From contig CAKSCV010000007.1 of the NCBI GenBank assembly GCA_934444645.1, positions 54,566-118,565 on the forward strand: a stretch of 64,000 nt of DNA, given 5' to 3'. The notes below the pieces were generated by a model, which was not told the DNA's origin, did no database searches, and worked only from the letters and a program-made list of their open reading frames with translations. Position 1 is the stretch's first letter; the number at the start of each line of letters is the position of its first letter. Of this stretch, positions 15,952 to 24,235 are shown one piece after another. Source of the DNA: an uncultured Eubacteriales bacterium. Its GTDB lineage: Bacteria > Bacillota > Clostridia > Oscillospirales > CAG-382. The translations under genes were made by a program, and so were the position numbers.

Positions 15952-16848
15952 TTAAGGGTTGTTTTCAAAAATCTTCACGGCACCTCTTGCGGCAGCCGTC
16001 GTGCAGGTTTCCTCCGGCGGACAGACTGCATGAATGCGGAAGTATTTTTCAAGCAGATATTTTTCCGGCTCACGAAGCTCTTTTTTGCCGCCGAGGATAT
16101 AGGTTTTTGCTCCGGCTGCGGCAAGATTCTTTATTTCATCGTGTAAAACCGCGCCCAAAAGGAAGCTGTAAACCTGTTTGGGAGAGCTGCCAAAGGCGGT
16201 ATCGAGTACGCGGCCCTTAAAAAGCGTTCGGTTAATGCCGACGCTTTCGCAAAGCGCATAGCCTTGACAGAGAAAATCCGTGTCCGTTTCATCGGAAAAG
16301 GCAAAGCTGTTCCCGAGAATGGTGCTTTTGTGAAGCGCACTTATCAGCTCGCCGCTTAGATAGGTGCAGAAATCCGCAATGCGGCCGGTTTCGTCGGTGC
16401 GGATGCCTTTGGTGTGCGTGCCGGGAAGCACATACAGCGCGTCGGCTTCGGCGTGTTCGCATAAGCCGTACAGCTCGGTTTCCTCACCGCGCATGACATC
16501 GGCATTCTGAAAGCGGTCTGAGTCATTTTTCACGCCCGGAATAAAGTGAATGGCAAGCGGTGAAATCTCGGGCAGCAAGACTTTCCGAATGCCGTTGTGC
16601 AACTCGGATATCCCGGCCGGTGTCGGCAAATGCGGAATTTCGCAAAGTCCGAGCTTGCTGCCGATCATGCCGGAGGCAAGAATGATATCGCCCTCGGAGG
16701 CATTCGCGGCAAGCGTTTCGCGCACAAAGGCCGCAAGGTGCGCGTTGTTTCCGGCACCGACGTGTGCCGACGCGCAAAGCGAAAAGTGTTTGCCGTCCGA
16801 GCGTATCACGCGCGTGTTGGTCGTGCCGCCGTCAATGAGCAGATACAT
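15952..16848 (-). CDS. dgoK: 2-dehydro-3-deoxygalactonokinase-like kinase
   Basis: The 298-residue product starts MYLLIDGGTTNTRVI, the ASKHA phosphate-1 motif (D-G-G-T-T-N-T-R), and includes 'YVLPGTHTKGI' and 'TYLSGELISALHKST', both typical of DgoK. The enzyme phosphorylates 2-keto-3-deoxygalactonate at C6 so that the aldolase can split it. ATG 16848 is preceded by AAGGAGAC; a longer frame is not supported. It overlaps the aldolase end by 17 bases, so the two are co-translated. Confidence 0.85.
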   Translation of the reverse strand: MYLLIDGGTTNTRVIRSDGKHFSLCASAHVGAGNNAHLAAFVRETLAANASEGDIILASGMIGSKLGLCEIPHLPTPAGISELHNGIRKVLLPEISPLAIHFIPGVKNDSDRFQNADVMRGEETELYGLCEHAEADALYVLPGTHTKGIRTDETGRIADFCTYLSGELISALHKSTILGNSFAFSDETDTDFLCQGYALCESVGINRTLFKGRVLDTAFGSSPKQVYSFLLGAVLHDEIKNLAAAGAKTYILGGKKELREPEKYLLEKYFRIHAVCPPEETCTTAAARGAVKIFENNP

Positions 16849-17503
16849 ATGTGTCTCCTTTCGCGCGTGCGGCATACTTTTCAGCAAGCTCACGGATCGC
16901 TTCAAAATCGCCTTTTTCGACGCGCGACCGGCTTACGATGTTTGACCCAATGCCGACGCTGCAAGCCCCTGCGGCAAGATATTCGGTCATGTTGTCAAGA
17001 TCAATGCCGCCGACTGCCATAAGGGAAAGCTGGGAAAGCGGCGCGCGCAGAGCCTTGATGTAGCCGCTGCCGAGAACCGAAGCCGGAAACAGCTTGACAA
17101 TGTCCGCACCGGCCGCATGGGCGTTTTGCGCCTCGGTCGGCGTGAACGCGCCGGGGATCGAAACCATGCCAAGCTCACGTGTTTTGGAAATGACGGCAGG
17201 GTCGGTGTTGGGCGAAAGAAGAAAGCCCGCACCGGCACTTTGGGCAAGTGCGGCTTGCGCTTCGGTCAAGACCGTTCCGGCACCGACAAGCAGTTTGCCG
17301 TCAAACTGCTCTGCGGCAAGCGCAATGCTTTTTGCCGTATCGGTATCGGAAATGCGGCCGTCGGCGGCAAAGGTGATTTCAACAAGCTGCACGCCGCCGT
17401 CGGCAAGTGCGCCTAACGTGTCGATGAGCTTCTTGCGCGGCAGACCGCGCAGAATGACCACAAGCTTTTGCCGGGCAATGGCCGAAAGAATCGTTTCTCG
17501 CAT
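16832..17503 (-). CDS. eda: KDPG/KHG-type (2-keto-3-deoxy-6-phospho-sugar) aldolase
   Basis: The 223-residue class I aldolase has the expected catalytic set: R19 (VVILRG), E42 (VEITF) and the Schiff-base K137 in 'GADIVKLFPAS', with 'GAGTV' at 75-79 and 'GGID' in the phosphate-binding region. It cleaves a 2-keto-3-deoxy-6-phospho-acid to pyruvate and glyceraldehyde 3-phosphate. Start ATG 17503 follows AAGGAGC. As first gene before dgoK it probably serves as the DgoA-type aldolase of a galactonate/uronate route, though KDPG activity is equally possible. Confidence 0.88.
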   Translation of the reverse strand: MRETILSAIARQKLVVILRGLPRKKLIDTLGALADGGVQLVEITFAADGRISDTDTAKSIALAAEQFDGKLLVGAGTVLTEAQAALAQSAGAGFLLSPNTDPAVISKTRELGMVSIPGAFTPTEAQNAHAAGADIVKLFPASVLGSGYIKALRAPLSQLSLMAVGGIDLDNMTEYLAAGACSVGIGSNIVSRSRVEKGDFEAIRELAEKYAARAKGDTYVSAH

Positions 17504-17536
17504 CGAATGACGCTCCTTAAAGGTTTTCTTGCAGAC

Positions 17537-17615
17537 AGTATAACACGGACGTTTTGCAAAATCCATTGCTGTTTTCACGAAATATATTGCAATTTGTGCA
17601 AAATTGCGGTATACT
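17537..17615. promoter_or_regulatory. Divergent aldolase/araC promoter region
   Basis: On the plus strand TTGCAA (17587-17592), 17 bases and TATACT (17610-17615) form a good sigma-A promoter for the AraC gene. On the minus strand TATACT (complement of 17537-17542) with a weak TGGATT at 17 bases could serve the aldolase operon. Between them, TTTTGCAAAA and two further TGCAA copies are candidate regulator half-sites. Confidence 0.6.
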
Positions 17616-17651
17616 GTCTTCAGTTTCCATCGAAGCGAAGGAGAGAGGTTT

Positions 17652-18452
17652 ATGGAAAATACATTTTCCTATGACGCGGCAAGCGGTGCGGTGCATTTTT
17701 GGTATGCCAAAGGCAATTCGGTCATGAGCGGCAAGGAGTTTCACACCTATCATGAAATACTGTTTCTCCTAAACGCCGCAGGAACGCTGTATACCGAAAG
17801 CGAAAAATACGCGCTTGCGCCGGAAATGCTCATTCTGATTCCCAAAGAAACCTTTCATAAGTTCGTTTTTGACGATGAAAGCAGCTATACGCGCTGCCGT
17901 ATCGCACTGCCTGAGACCGAGCGGTTTGCTTCGCTTTGCGACGGCTGTCTAAGGGCGATGCGCGTGTTTGCGTCGCCTTCCGAACCCGTCAAAGAGCTGT
18001 TTTCTCAAATGCGGAAGGCGTTTTCGGACGAGTTTTCCGCGCGGTATTCCGCTTTTGAACGCGGTTTGTTTTTGGAAACGGTTTTGATACGCCTGCTGTT
18101 GACGCTGAAAGGCGAAAAAAACACGCTTGTGCCGCCGCCGTCCGAACACCGGCGGCTGCTGGGCCGGGCGCTTGCGTATATCGAACAAAACTATACCGAA
18201 AGCATCGATGTGGCGGCTGTGGCCGGAGCCTTGTATGTTTCGCGTTCCACGCTGTCGCACGTGTTTGCAAAGGAGCTGGGCGTTTCGGTTCATCACTACA
18301 TCACGGATAAACGGCTGTTAAAGGCGCATTTGCTGTTACTAGGCGGCGCGTCCGCCGGTGAAGCGTGTGCGGCGAGCGGCTTCGGCGAATACTCCTCGTT
18401 CTTTCGGCTGTACAAAAAACGGTACGGAAAAACGCCGTCCGCCTGCAAGTGA
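17652..18452 (+). CDS. AraC-family regulator of the sugar-acid operon
   Basis: The 266-residue protein has an N-terminal cupin-like sensor domain (residues about 10-140; 'EFHTYHEILFLLNAAG' and 'PEMLILIPKETFHKF') and two C-terminal helix-turn-helix motifs (about 165-262; 'YTESIDVAAVAGALYVSRST' and 'FGEYSSFFRLYKKRYGKTPS'). ATG 17652 is behind GGAGAGAGG. It is divergent from the aldolase-kinase-glycosidase operon, so it most likely senses a sugar acid or its precursor and controls that operon; the ligand is unknown. Confidence 0.85.
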   Translation: MENTFSYDAASGAVHFWYAKGNSVMSGKEFHTYHEILFLLNAAGTLYTESEKYALAPEMLILIPKETFHKFVFDDESSYTRCRIALPETERFASLCDGCLRAMRVFASPSEPVKELFSQMRKAFSDEFSARYSAFERGLFLETVLIRLLLTLKGEKNTLVPPPSEHRRLLGRALAYIEQNYTESIDVAAVAGALYVSRSTLSHVFAKELGVSVHHYITDKRLLKAHLLLLGGASAGEACAASGFGEYSSFFRLYKKRYGKTPSACK

Positions 18453-18504
18453 CAGGATTCGTGCGCAAAACGTTCCAAAAGCGCAGACTGTTCAAAAAAT
18501 GCAC

Positions 18505-18534
18505 TTGATTTTTTGCATACTTTGGGTGTATAAT
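18505..18534 (+). promoter_or_regulatory. Sigma-A promoter for the deaminase-tsaD block
   Basis: TTGATT (18505-18510), 18 bases, TATAAT (18529-18534), located 65 bases before the deaminase ATG. The downstream genes to tsaD run in one direction with short gaps or overlaps and can be read from it. Confidence 0.7.
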
Positions 18535-18598
18535 ACAAAAATAAAACTATAATGCTCCCTTTTTGTGTCTGTGGCAAAAGGAAGATACGGAGGTCACT

Positions 18599-19087
18599 AT
18601 GGAACGCATTTCAAAAACCAACTATTATTTGGATATCGCGCAAACCGTGGCGGAACGCTCGACCTGCTTGCGGAAAAAATACGGAGCGATTATCGTTAAA
18701 AACGATGCCATCGTTTCGACCGGCTACGTGGGCGCACCGCGCGGCCGCAAGAACTGCTCGGATATCTGCCGCTGCACGCGCGACGAAATGAACATCCCGC
18801 GCGGCGAACGGTACGAAATGTGCCGCTCGGTTCATGCCGAAATGAATGCCGTCATCAACGCTTCGCGCGATCAAATGCTTGGCGCAGACCTTTATCTTGC
18901 CTGTATGGACGCCAAGACCGGCGAGCTGGTTTCCGGCACATGCTGCTGCATGATGTGCAAACGCGTCGTGATCAATGCCGGCATCGAGCGCGTCATTGTG
19001 CGCGAAACGCCGGAAGAATACACCGTTTACCATACCGCCGACTGGATCGAAAACGACGACAGTCTAAGCGGCAAATTCGGCTATTAG
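18599..19087 (+). CDS. dCMP deaminase / ComEB-type cytidine deaminase
   Basis: The 162-residue zinc deaminase has the 'HAE' catalytic motif in CRSVHAEMNAVINA and a Cys cluster 'TCCCMMCKRVVINAG' that supplies the other zinc ligands, plus an inserted Cys-rich segment (NCSDICRCTRDE) often seen in deoxycytidylate deaminases. It converts dCMP to dUMP or acts in a ComEB-like role. ATG 18599 follows ACGGAGGTC. First gene of a short operon. Confidence 0.85.
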   Translation: MERISKTNYYLDIAQTVAERSTCLRKKYGAIIVKNDAIVSTGYVGAPRGRKNCSDICRCTRDEMNIPRGERYEMCRSVHAEMNAVINASRDQMLGADLYLACMDAKTGELVSGTCCCMMCKRVVINAGIERVIVRETPEEYTVYHTADWIENDDSLSGKFGY

Positions 19088-19119
19088 GCCGCAAACCCAT
19101 TGCAAAGGAGTCTCTTCTC

Positions 19120-19554
19120 ATGAAAAAAGTATTGTTTGTTTGTTCCGGAAATACCTGCCGCAGCCCCATGGCGCAGGCTTGTTTCAATGATCTCGCCAAA
19201 AAGCGCGGGATCGACGCGGTCGCTTTTTCGGCCGGTCTTTATACCCAAGACGGTCTGCCGTATGCTGCCAACACCTTAGAGGTGCTGCAGGACAACGGAA
19301 TCACCGTCTCCGGTTCATCCAAACAGATCACCGATGAAATGCTTGCCGAATGTGACCTTGTGTTCGGTCTTACCTATTCGTTAAGCACGGCGCTTGTGGC
19401 GGCATTCCCGGATCATTCGGATAAGATTTACCGCTTTCCGCTCGAAGTGCCGGATCCGTTCGGCGGTGACATTGTGCTGTATCGGCGCAGCTTTAATAAA
19501 ATTGCCGAAGGTATCGGAAAAATCTTAAATGCCATCGAGGTAAACAAGCTGTGA
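19120..19554 (+). CDS. Low-molecular-weight protein-tyrosine phosphatase
   Basis: The 144-residue protein begins MKKVLFVCSGNTCRSPMAQ, containing the C(X)5RS active site (C8 to R14-S15) and the general-acid region 'LEVPDPFGG'. Related enzymes act on protein phosphotyrosine or phosphoarginine (YwlE-like, in which the residue after the first SGN is a Thr as here). Start ATG 19120 follows AAAGGAG. Its TGA overlaps the GTG of the next gene. Confidence 0.85.
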   Translation: MKKVLFVCSGNTCRSPMAQACFNDLAKKRGIDAVAFSAGLYTQDGLPYAANTLEVLQDNGITVSGSSKQITDEMLAECDLVFGLTYSLSTALVAAFPDHSDKIYRFPLEVPDPFGGDIVLYRRSFNKIAEGIGKILNAIEVNKL

Positions 19555-20033
19555 GCGAGCCGGACGTTTCCGCCGCGCTTTCCGTCTCCTATACCGAGGA
19601 CGGGAAACCATATGTGGACGATCTTGCCCGGGCGGAAGCCGTTTGCTTTTCCGAACCGTGGAGCACAAAGGCGATAGAGGAGTTTTTGTCACAGCCGTAT
19701 AACCATGTGCTTGCCGCCTTGGTGAACGGCGTGTTTGCAGGCTATATCACCTATACGCGCATCGCCGATGAAATACAGATTGCCAACGTTGCCGTGCTGC
19801 CGGAGTTTCGCCGAAAGGGCCTTGCCGACGGCTTGCTTTGCCGCTTGGCACAGTCGGCAAAACAGAACGGCGTGACCAAAACCGGCCTTGAGGTGCGCCT
19901 TTCCAACCTTCCGGCAAGAAACCTGTATGAAAAGAATGGGTTCGAAGCGGTCGGTTCGCGGCGGAATTTTTATAGGAATCCGACCGAGGATGCCGTCCTT
20001 TACGACCGCTACTCGGAAAATGACGCAGAATAA
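19551..20033 (+). CDS. rimI: Ribosomal protein S18-alanine N-acetyltransferase-like GNAT (GTG start)
   Basis: The 160-residue GNAT protein has the acetyl-CoA loop 'VLPEFRRKGLADGLL' (R-x-x-G-x-A/G pattern) and the C-terminal 'RLSNLPARNLYEKNGFEAVG', typical of RimI. The N-terminal 'EAVCFSEPWSTKAIEEFL' is also RimI-like. The GTG start overlaps the phosphatase stop (GTGA). RimI acetylates S18 in E. coli; its placement just before tsaD is a common arrangement. Confidence 0.83.
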   Translation: MSEPDVSAALSVSYTEDGKPYVDDLARAEAVCFSEPWSTKAIEEFLSQPYNHVLAALVNGVFAGYITYTRIADEIQIANVAVLPEFRRKGLADGLLCRLAQSAKQNGVTKTGLEVRLSNLPARNLYEKNGFEAVGSRRNFYRNPTEDAVLYDRYSENDAE

Positions 20034-20085
20034 ACCGTGCGAAGACCGCCTGCGGACGGATTCGCCAAAAGGATAACATCGACTT

Positions 20086-21135
20086 ATGGATATACTTGCT
20101 ATCGAATCGTCCTGCGACGAAACCGCCGCCGCTGTTGTGCGTGACGGACGCACCATCCTTTCGAATGCCGTCGCGTCTCAGATCGAAACACACGCGCTGT
20201 ACGGCGGCGTGGTGCCGGAGATCGCCTCGCGCGCACATACCGAGGCCATCCAGCCCATTGTGCGTGAAGCACTCGAAAAAGCCGGCAAAAAAATCACCGA
20301 TATCGACGCGGTTGCCGTCACCAACCGGCCCGGCCTTATCGGCGCACTGCTTGTCGGCGTGAGCTTTGCCAAAGGCCTTGCCTATGCCAATGACCTGCCG
20401 CTTGTGCCGGTGCATCATATCCGCGGCCATGTCGCCGCCAATTACACCTATTACAACGGCATCGACGCGCCGCTTTTGGAACCGCCGTTTACCGCGCTTG
20501 TCATGAGCGGCGGCCATACGTCGCTTTTGGATGTGAAGGGCTATACCGACTACACCTGCATCGGCGCAACGCGCGACGATGCAGCCGGCGAAGCCTTTGA
20601 CAAGGTTGCGCGGCTTATGGGACTTGCCTATCCGGGCGGAGCAAAAATGGACAAGCTCGCTTCTCTCGGAAATCCGAAGGCCATTTTGTTTCCCGAAGCG
20701 CACGTGAAGGATTCGCCCTATGACTTTTCCTTTTCCGGGCTTAAAACCGCTGCAATCAATCATCTGCACGGACTTTCGCAAAAGGGGCTGCCGTATGCAC
20801 CGGAGGATATGGCGGCTTCCTTTACGGCTGCCGTTTGCAAAACGCTTGAAGACCGTGTGGAAAAGCTGTTTTGTGCGCCGGAGTTTACCTCGAAAAAGCT
20901 GGTGCTTGCCGGCGGCGTTTCTGCCAACAGCCATATCCGCAAAGCCCTCGGCGCACTCTGCAAGGCCTACGGCGTTGCTCTGTATCTGCCGCCGCTGCCG
21001 CTTTGCGGCGATAACGGTGTGATGATTGCCGCGCAAGGCTATTATGAATTTGTTGAAAAAACGTCAAATTTCCGTAACCTTGCCTTAAATGCCTATGCTA
21101 CGGCGGATGTTGCACAGGGTGCGGACGAATGTTAA
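20086..21135 (+). CDS. tsaD: tRNA N6-threonylcarbamoyladenosine transferase TsaD
   Basis: The 349-residue ASKHA-fold enzyme starts MDILAIESSCDETAAAVV and has the metal-binding 'HHIRGHVAANY' motif (about residues 109-119) and 'MSGGHTSLL' ATP motif. With TsaB, TsaC and TsaE it makes t6A37 in ANN-decoding tRNAs. The TsaB and TsaE genes are not in this window. 'FSGLKTAAINHL' is also conserved. Full length. Confidence 0.96.
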   Translation: MDILAIESSCDETAAAVVRDGRTILSNAVASQIETHALYGGVVPEIASRAHTEAIQPIVREALEKAGKKITDIDAVAVTNRPGLIGALLVGVSFAKGLAYANDLPLVPVHHIRGHVAANYTYYNGIDAPLLEPPFTALVMSGGHTSLLDVKGYTDYTCIGATRDDAAGEAFDKVARLMGLAYPGGAKMDKLASLGNPKAILFPEAHVKDSPYDFSFSGLKTAAINHLHGLSQKGLPYAPEDMAASFTAAVCKTLEDRVEKLFCAPEFTSKKLVLAGGVSANSHIRKALGALCKAYGVALYLPPLPLCGDNGVMIAAQGYYEFVEKTSNFRNLALNAYATADVAQGADEC

Positions 21136-21513
21136 AGGTCGTTTGCGGCGATTGCTTGCAGTACGGAAAAAATCTGCACGTTTCACAAAAATAATGCGTC
21201 GAATTTGTGCAATAAAACAAAATTTATCCGCGGCTTCGTTGACATAATTTTCCGAAGCCCTTCCGTCGAAGTTTTCAACAATCGGTGGAAAACCAGGGGG
21301 ATTTCCCGTGAGAAACGCGTGTTTTGCGGTGAAAAAACGCCGGTCGCCTGTTGAAAACCCTGTTGAAAATGTTGATAATTATGTAAACAGCCGAAATCAT
21401 ACCTTTGCTTTCTGAGATATTGTTAACAAAAAATACTTGATTTTCGGCAAAGCGCATAGCGGTGCGGTTTTGGACGCACGGCTTGCCGCTATCCTCAAAA
21501 AGGAGGTTTTTCT
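21136..21513. other. tsaD-rex intergenic region
   Basis: This 378-base stretch has no gene. It is AT-rich and contains repeated GTTGAAAA octamers (about 21352, 21362, and the complement TTTTCAAC near 21272) and TTGATAATTATG. A TTGTTAACAA at 21420-21429 resembles half of a Rex operator but lacks the spaced partner. No convincing sigma-A promoter with correct spacing was found, although one for rex must lie here or upstream. Confidence 0.4.
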
Positions 21514-22218
21514 TTGAAAGAACATCAGGATCGCTACATATCCAAAGCCGTTATCCGGCGCCTGCCGCGCTATTTTCGCTACTTGCGCGAGCTGCTTGCT
21601 GCCGGGATCATGCGTATTTCGTCGAGCGAGCTTGCGGAGCGTATGCACGTGACCGCGTCGCAGATCCGACAGGATCTCAACTGCTTCGGCGGCTTCGGGC
21701 AACAGGGATACGGCTACAATGTTAAATATCTGTACGGTGAAATATCCAAAATTTTAGGTGTTGACCGCTGTTTTTCAGCGATCATCGTCGGCGTCGGCAA
21801 CCTTGGTCGTGCGCTTATCAACACGCCGATGTTTGAAAAGCGCGGTGTGACCGTCAAAGGCCTTTTTGATGTCTCCCCGGAGGTGGTCGGCACGGTTTAT
21901 GACAAATTCACCGTCCGCCACATCGACGAGATTCATGAATTCTGCCGCACAAGCGGCGTGGATATCGCCATATTGACACTTCCGAAAACCGAGGTTTATC
22001 GCATGGCTGAAAGCCTTGCCGAATCGGGCGTGCGCGGCTTCTGGAATTTCTCCAACGCCGAGCTTCGCCTTGAAAATTATCCGAATGTCATCATCGAAAA
22101 CGTGCACCTGGGCGATTCGCTTATGGCTCTTTGCTACAGTCTGACACTCGAAAGCGATGCGGAAGCAGACACAGCGGAAAACGCCGAAAACGCCGAAAAC
22201 GGGTCGGAAAACGCATAA
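21514..22218 (+). CDS. rex: Redox-sensing transcriptional repressor Rex (TTG start)
   Basis: The 234-residue protein has a winged-helix N-terminus (residues 1-80; 'SSSELAERMHVTASQIRQDL' and 'GGFGQQGYGYNV' are Rex signatures) and a Rossmann domain with 'GVGNLGRAL' that binds NADH. Rex represses fermentation and NADH-oxidation genes until the NADH/NAD+ ratio rises. The start is TTG 21514 behind AAAAGGAGG (21498-21506). The last 20 residues are an acidic Glu/Asn-rich tail. Confidence 0.95.
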   Translation: MKEHQDRYISKAVIRRLPRYFRYLRELLAAGIMRISSSELAERMHVTASQIRQDLNCFGGFGQQGYGYNVKYLYGEISKILGVDRCFSAIIVGVGNLGRALINTPMFEKRGVTVKGLFDVSPEVVGTVYDKFTVRHIDEIHEFCRTSGVDIAILTLPKTEVYRMAESLAESGVRGFWNFSNAELRLENYPNVIIENVHLGDSLMALCYSLTLESDAEADTAENAENAENGSENA

Positions 22219-22250
22219 AAAAACGAAGCTGACCGATGATGTCAGCTTCG
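22217..22250 (-). terminator. Terminator between rex and the DUF6062 gene
   Basis: A perfect 10-bp stem CGAAGCTGAC/GTCAGCTTCG with a seven-base loop is followed on the minus strand by seven T. It ends the DUF6062 transcript; the plus-strand side lacks a good T run, so rex is probably less sharply terminated. Confidence 0.8.
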
Positions 22251-22267
22251 GCAGGATTTGCAGATTG

Positions 22268-22960
22268 TCAGAGCTCTTCGCCGGAAAGAAAACGGATGGC
22301 TCGTTCGACCGAATCCTTGGCGCCCTTCCACGGCTCGTTTTCGTAGCGGTAGTCGAATTTCTTGCAGAACCACGAAACGTCCTCCGTGAGCGTACTCATA
22401 TACGCGCTCTGTACGGCATCAAGCGCGGTGCCGAACGCGGCAAACGTTTTTTTGTCGAGCTTTAAGCGTGCCGCTTCGAGGAATTCGGCAGCGTGCGGCA
22501 GACAAAAATAGGGCTGTTCCGCCGTCAGCGTGCGAAATTCGGTCTGCTTTTGCCATAACAGTACGGCGGTGAGTACCATTTTTCCATATTTTTCGTTCAC
22601 GCGGTCACAAATGTAGCAGCTCTCGGAAAGCGATTTCATCGCGTCTATGCTCTTGACGTTGACCTCCTTGCCGAAGAGTGTCTTTTTGCTGACGGCAACC
22701 TTGTCGGCCTGCTCCTTCAAATGACTCTCCAACATCAAAGCAAGGCTTAACCGATTGTTTAATTCAAACATTTTTTTATAGTGCCTGCGGCAGAAGCCGA
22801 GCGCGTTGGTTTTTATGCGGATATCCGGTTCCATCATGGACGCTCCCATAATAAGATCGCGTTCCGTGTTTTCCAAATCGCGCCGAAGCCGGCAAAACGG
22901 ACAGCCGTCTTTTTTTTCAAAGGCCTCGGTGACCGGAATGGTGTAGATTTTTTCTTCCAT
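22268..22960 (-). CDS. DUF6062 family protein
   Basis: The 230-residue cytosolic protein starts MEEKIYTIPVTEAFEKKDGC and has two Cys pairs in the same setting: CPFCRLRRDLE with FCRRHYKKMFE, and CYICDRVNEKY with FCLPHAAEFLE. This C-x-x-C plus C-x-x-H duplication suggests two metal-binding units. It is a conserved family of unknown function in Clostridia. ATG 22960 is placed by the GAAAGGACAG site. Confidence 0.75.
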   Translation of the reverse strand: MEEKIYTIPVTEAFEKKDGCPFCRLRRDLENTERDLIMGASMMEPDIRIKTNALGFCRRHYKKMFELNNRLSLALMLESHLKEQADKVAVSKKTLFGKEVNVKSIDAMKSLSESCYICDRVNEKYGKMVLTAVLLWQKQTEFRTLTAEQPYFCLPHAAEFLEAARLKLDKKTFAAFGTALDAVQSAYMSTLTEDVSWFCKKFDYRYENEPWKGAKDSVERAIRFLSGEEL

Positions 22961-22990
22961 AATGCACTGTCCTTTCAGGGTTCTAACGGT

Positions 22991-23019
22991 ATCATACCAT
23001 ATTCCGGAAGAAAAATCAA
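22991..23019 (-). promoter_or_regulatory. Sigma-A promoter for the DUF6062 gene
   Basis: On the minus strand TTGATT (complement of 23014-23019), a 17-base spacer and TATGAT (complement of 22991-22996) lie about 30 bases before the ATG. Confidence 0.65.
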
Positions 23020-23067
23020 GCCGATTTTGCAAGCATTCTTTACAGAAACTGAAAAGCGGGGAAACAG

Positions 23068-23694
23068 ATGAAAACAGAAAATACAACCATGATCGCCTTT
23101 CGCTGCCCATATTGCGGCTGTGTCATTTCGGCGAATGTCAATCTATTTATGCTGGCAGGCGGCTTTAAGCTTGAATGCATCGAATGCCATAAATCCGCGC
23201 TGGAGCTGTCGCTAAGCAAGGACGGCAGGGTGCGCCTGTTGGTGCCGTGCCTTGTGTGTCCGCATCCGCATCCGTACACCGTTTCGAAAGAGGTCTTTTT
23301 TGACAATGATATTTTCCTGCTGTCTTGCTCGTATTCGGGACTGGATATTTGCTTTATCGGCGATGAGGACAAGGTGGAGGAGGAGCTTGATCGCACGGGA
23401 GCTCTCATCAGGGAACTGCTTGCCGATGCCAAGGACGACGAAGCCGCCGCGGTGCAGTCGGATATGCTTACGGCGGATACCAACGTGATCCGCGAGATTT
23501 TATTTGCGCTCGAAGGTCTTTCCAATGCAAAAAAAATCACCTGCGGCGAGTGCGGCAGCCATGCGGCTAAGGTGCTTATCGACTACGATTCGGTACACGT
23601 TGTCTGCAAGGTCTGCGGCAAGGAAAAGGTGCTTAGTGCACGCAATAAGTTCGATTCCAGTGCCGCCATTGACCTGGAGGAATTGGTCTTGTAG
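23068..23694 (+). CDS. Zinc-ribbon-rich conserved hypothetical protein
   Basis: The 208-residue protein has three Cys-pair regions: CPYCGCV with CIECHKS (residues about 12-38), a CLVCPHPHPY segment (about 62-71), and CGECG with CKVCGKE near residues 159-188. These look like zinc ribbons separated by a beta-rich domain and an acidic helical linker. I do not assign a function; nucleic acid or protein binding is possible. It is divergent from the DUF6062 gene, which also carries Cys pairs. Confidence 0.65.
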   Translation: MKTENTTMIAFRCPYCGCVISANVNLFMLAGGFKLECIECHKSALELSLSKDGRVRLLVPCLVCPHPHPYTVSKEVFFDNDIFLLSCSYSGLDICFIGDEDKVEEELDRTGALIRELLADAKDDEAAAVQSDMLTADTNVIREILFALEGLSNAKKITCGECGSHAAKVLIDYDSVHVVCKVCGKEKVLSARNKFDSSAAIDLEELVL

Positions 23695-23713
23695 CGCTCC
23701 TTGCCTGAAATTT

Positions 23714-24172
23714 TTATTTGTTCATGAAAAAATAAAGAATTCCCCAAATCGCAGAAACAACACTTCCGTATACTATAACCGGACCGGCAATGGTGAACAT
23801 CTTCGCACCGACGCCGAGAATAAAGCCTTCGCTTTTGGCGTCAATGGCCGGCGAGCAGACCGCGTTGGCAAAGCCTGTGATCGGGACAAGCGTTCCGGCC
23901 TTGCAGACGGCGGCAATTTTGTCGTAAATGCCGCAAGCGGTGAGCAGACAGGAGAGAAAAATGAGCGCGGCAGGAATCACGCTTTTGACATTTTCCTCGT
24001 TCACGCCGAACTTTTTCGCCATATCGCCGATGGCTTGCCCGATAACACAGATAAGGCCGCCCGAAAGAAAGGCAAAGCATATATCTTTTCCGAGTGCGGA
24101 GGATGGCGCATGGTTTTCGGCATAGGCGCGAAACTTCTTTTTTTCGGCTTCATTGAATTTTCGTTTGTCCAT
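23714..24172 (-). CDS. spoVAC: Stage V sporulation protein AC
   Basis: The 152-residue membrane protein has the SpoVAC pattern: a basic N-terminus, 'FLSGGLICVIGQAIGDM', 'GIYDKIAAVCKAGTLVPITG' and 'EGFILGVGAKMFTIAGPVIV'. In Bacillus SpoVAC is part of the dipicolinic-acid channel and can act as a mechanosensitive pore in germination. AAAGGAGTTCC precedes the ATG. It stands alone: spoVAD and spoVAE are not adjacent. The leader contains GTATC and CAAAATA 16 bases apart, a weak sigma-G-like arrangement. It supports an endospore-forming ancestry. Confidence 0.85.
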   Translation of the reverse strand: MDKRKFNEAEKKKFRAYAENHAPSSALGKDICFAFLSGGLICVIGQAIGDMAKKFGVNEENVKSVIPAALIFLSCLLTACGIYDKIAAVCKAGTLVPITGFANAVCSPAIDAKSEGFILGVGAKMFTIAGPVIVYGSVVSAIWGILYFFMNK

Positions 24173-24235
24173 AAAGGAACTCCTTTTTCTTTTATTTTGC
24201 CCCTGTAATCGAATGGATACGTCAGAGGTTTTGAT

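Noticed and set aside
19747..21036. A 429-residue minus-strand frame
   Set aside because: Antisense shadow of rimI and tsaD; composition driven by the plus-strand codons.
21420..21429. Rex operator TTGTTAACAA before rex
   Set aside because: Rex sites have two half-sites with a spacer (TTGTTAA-N4-TTAACAA); here only one compressed palindrome is present.
21136..21513. Replication origin or parS cluster near parB
   Set aside because: No DnaA-box cluster, no dnaA/dnaN, and no TGTTTCACGTGAAACA found; AT-richness alone is not enough.
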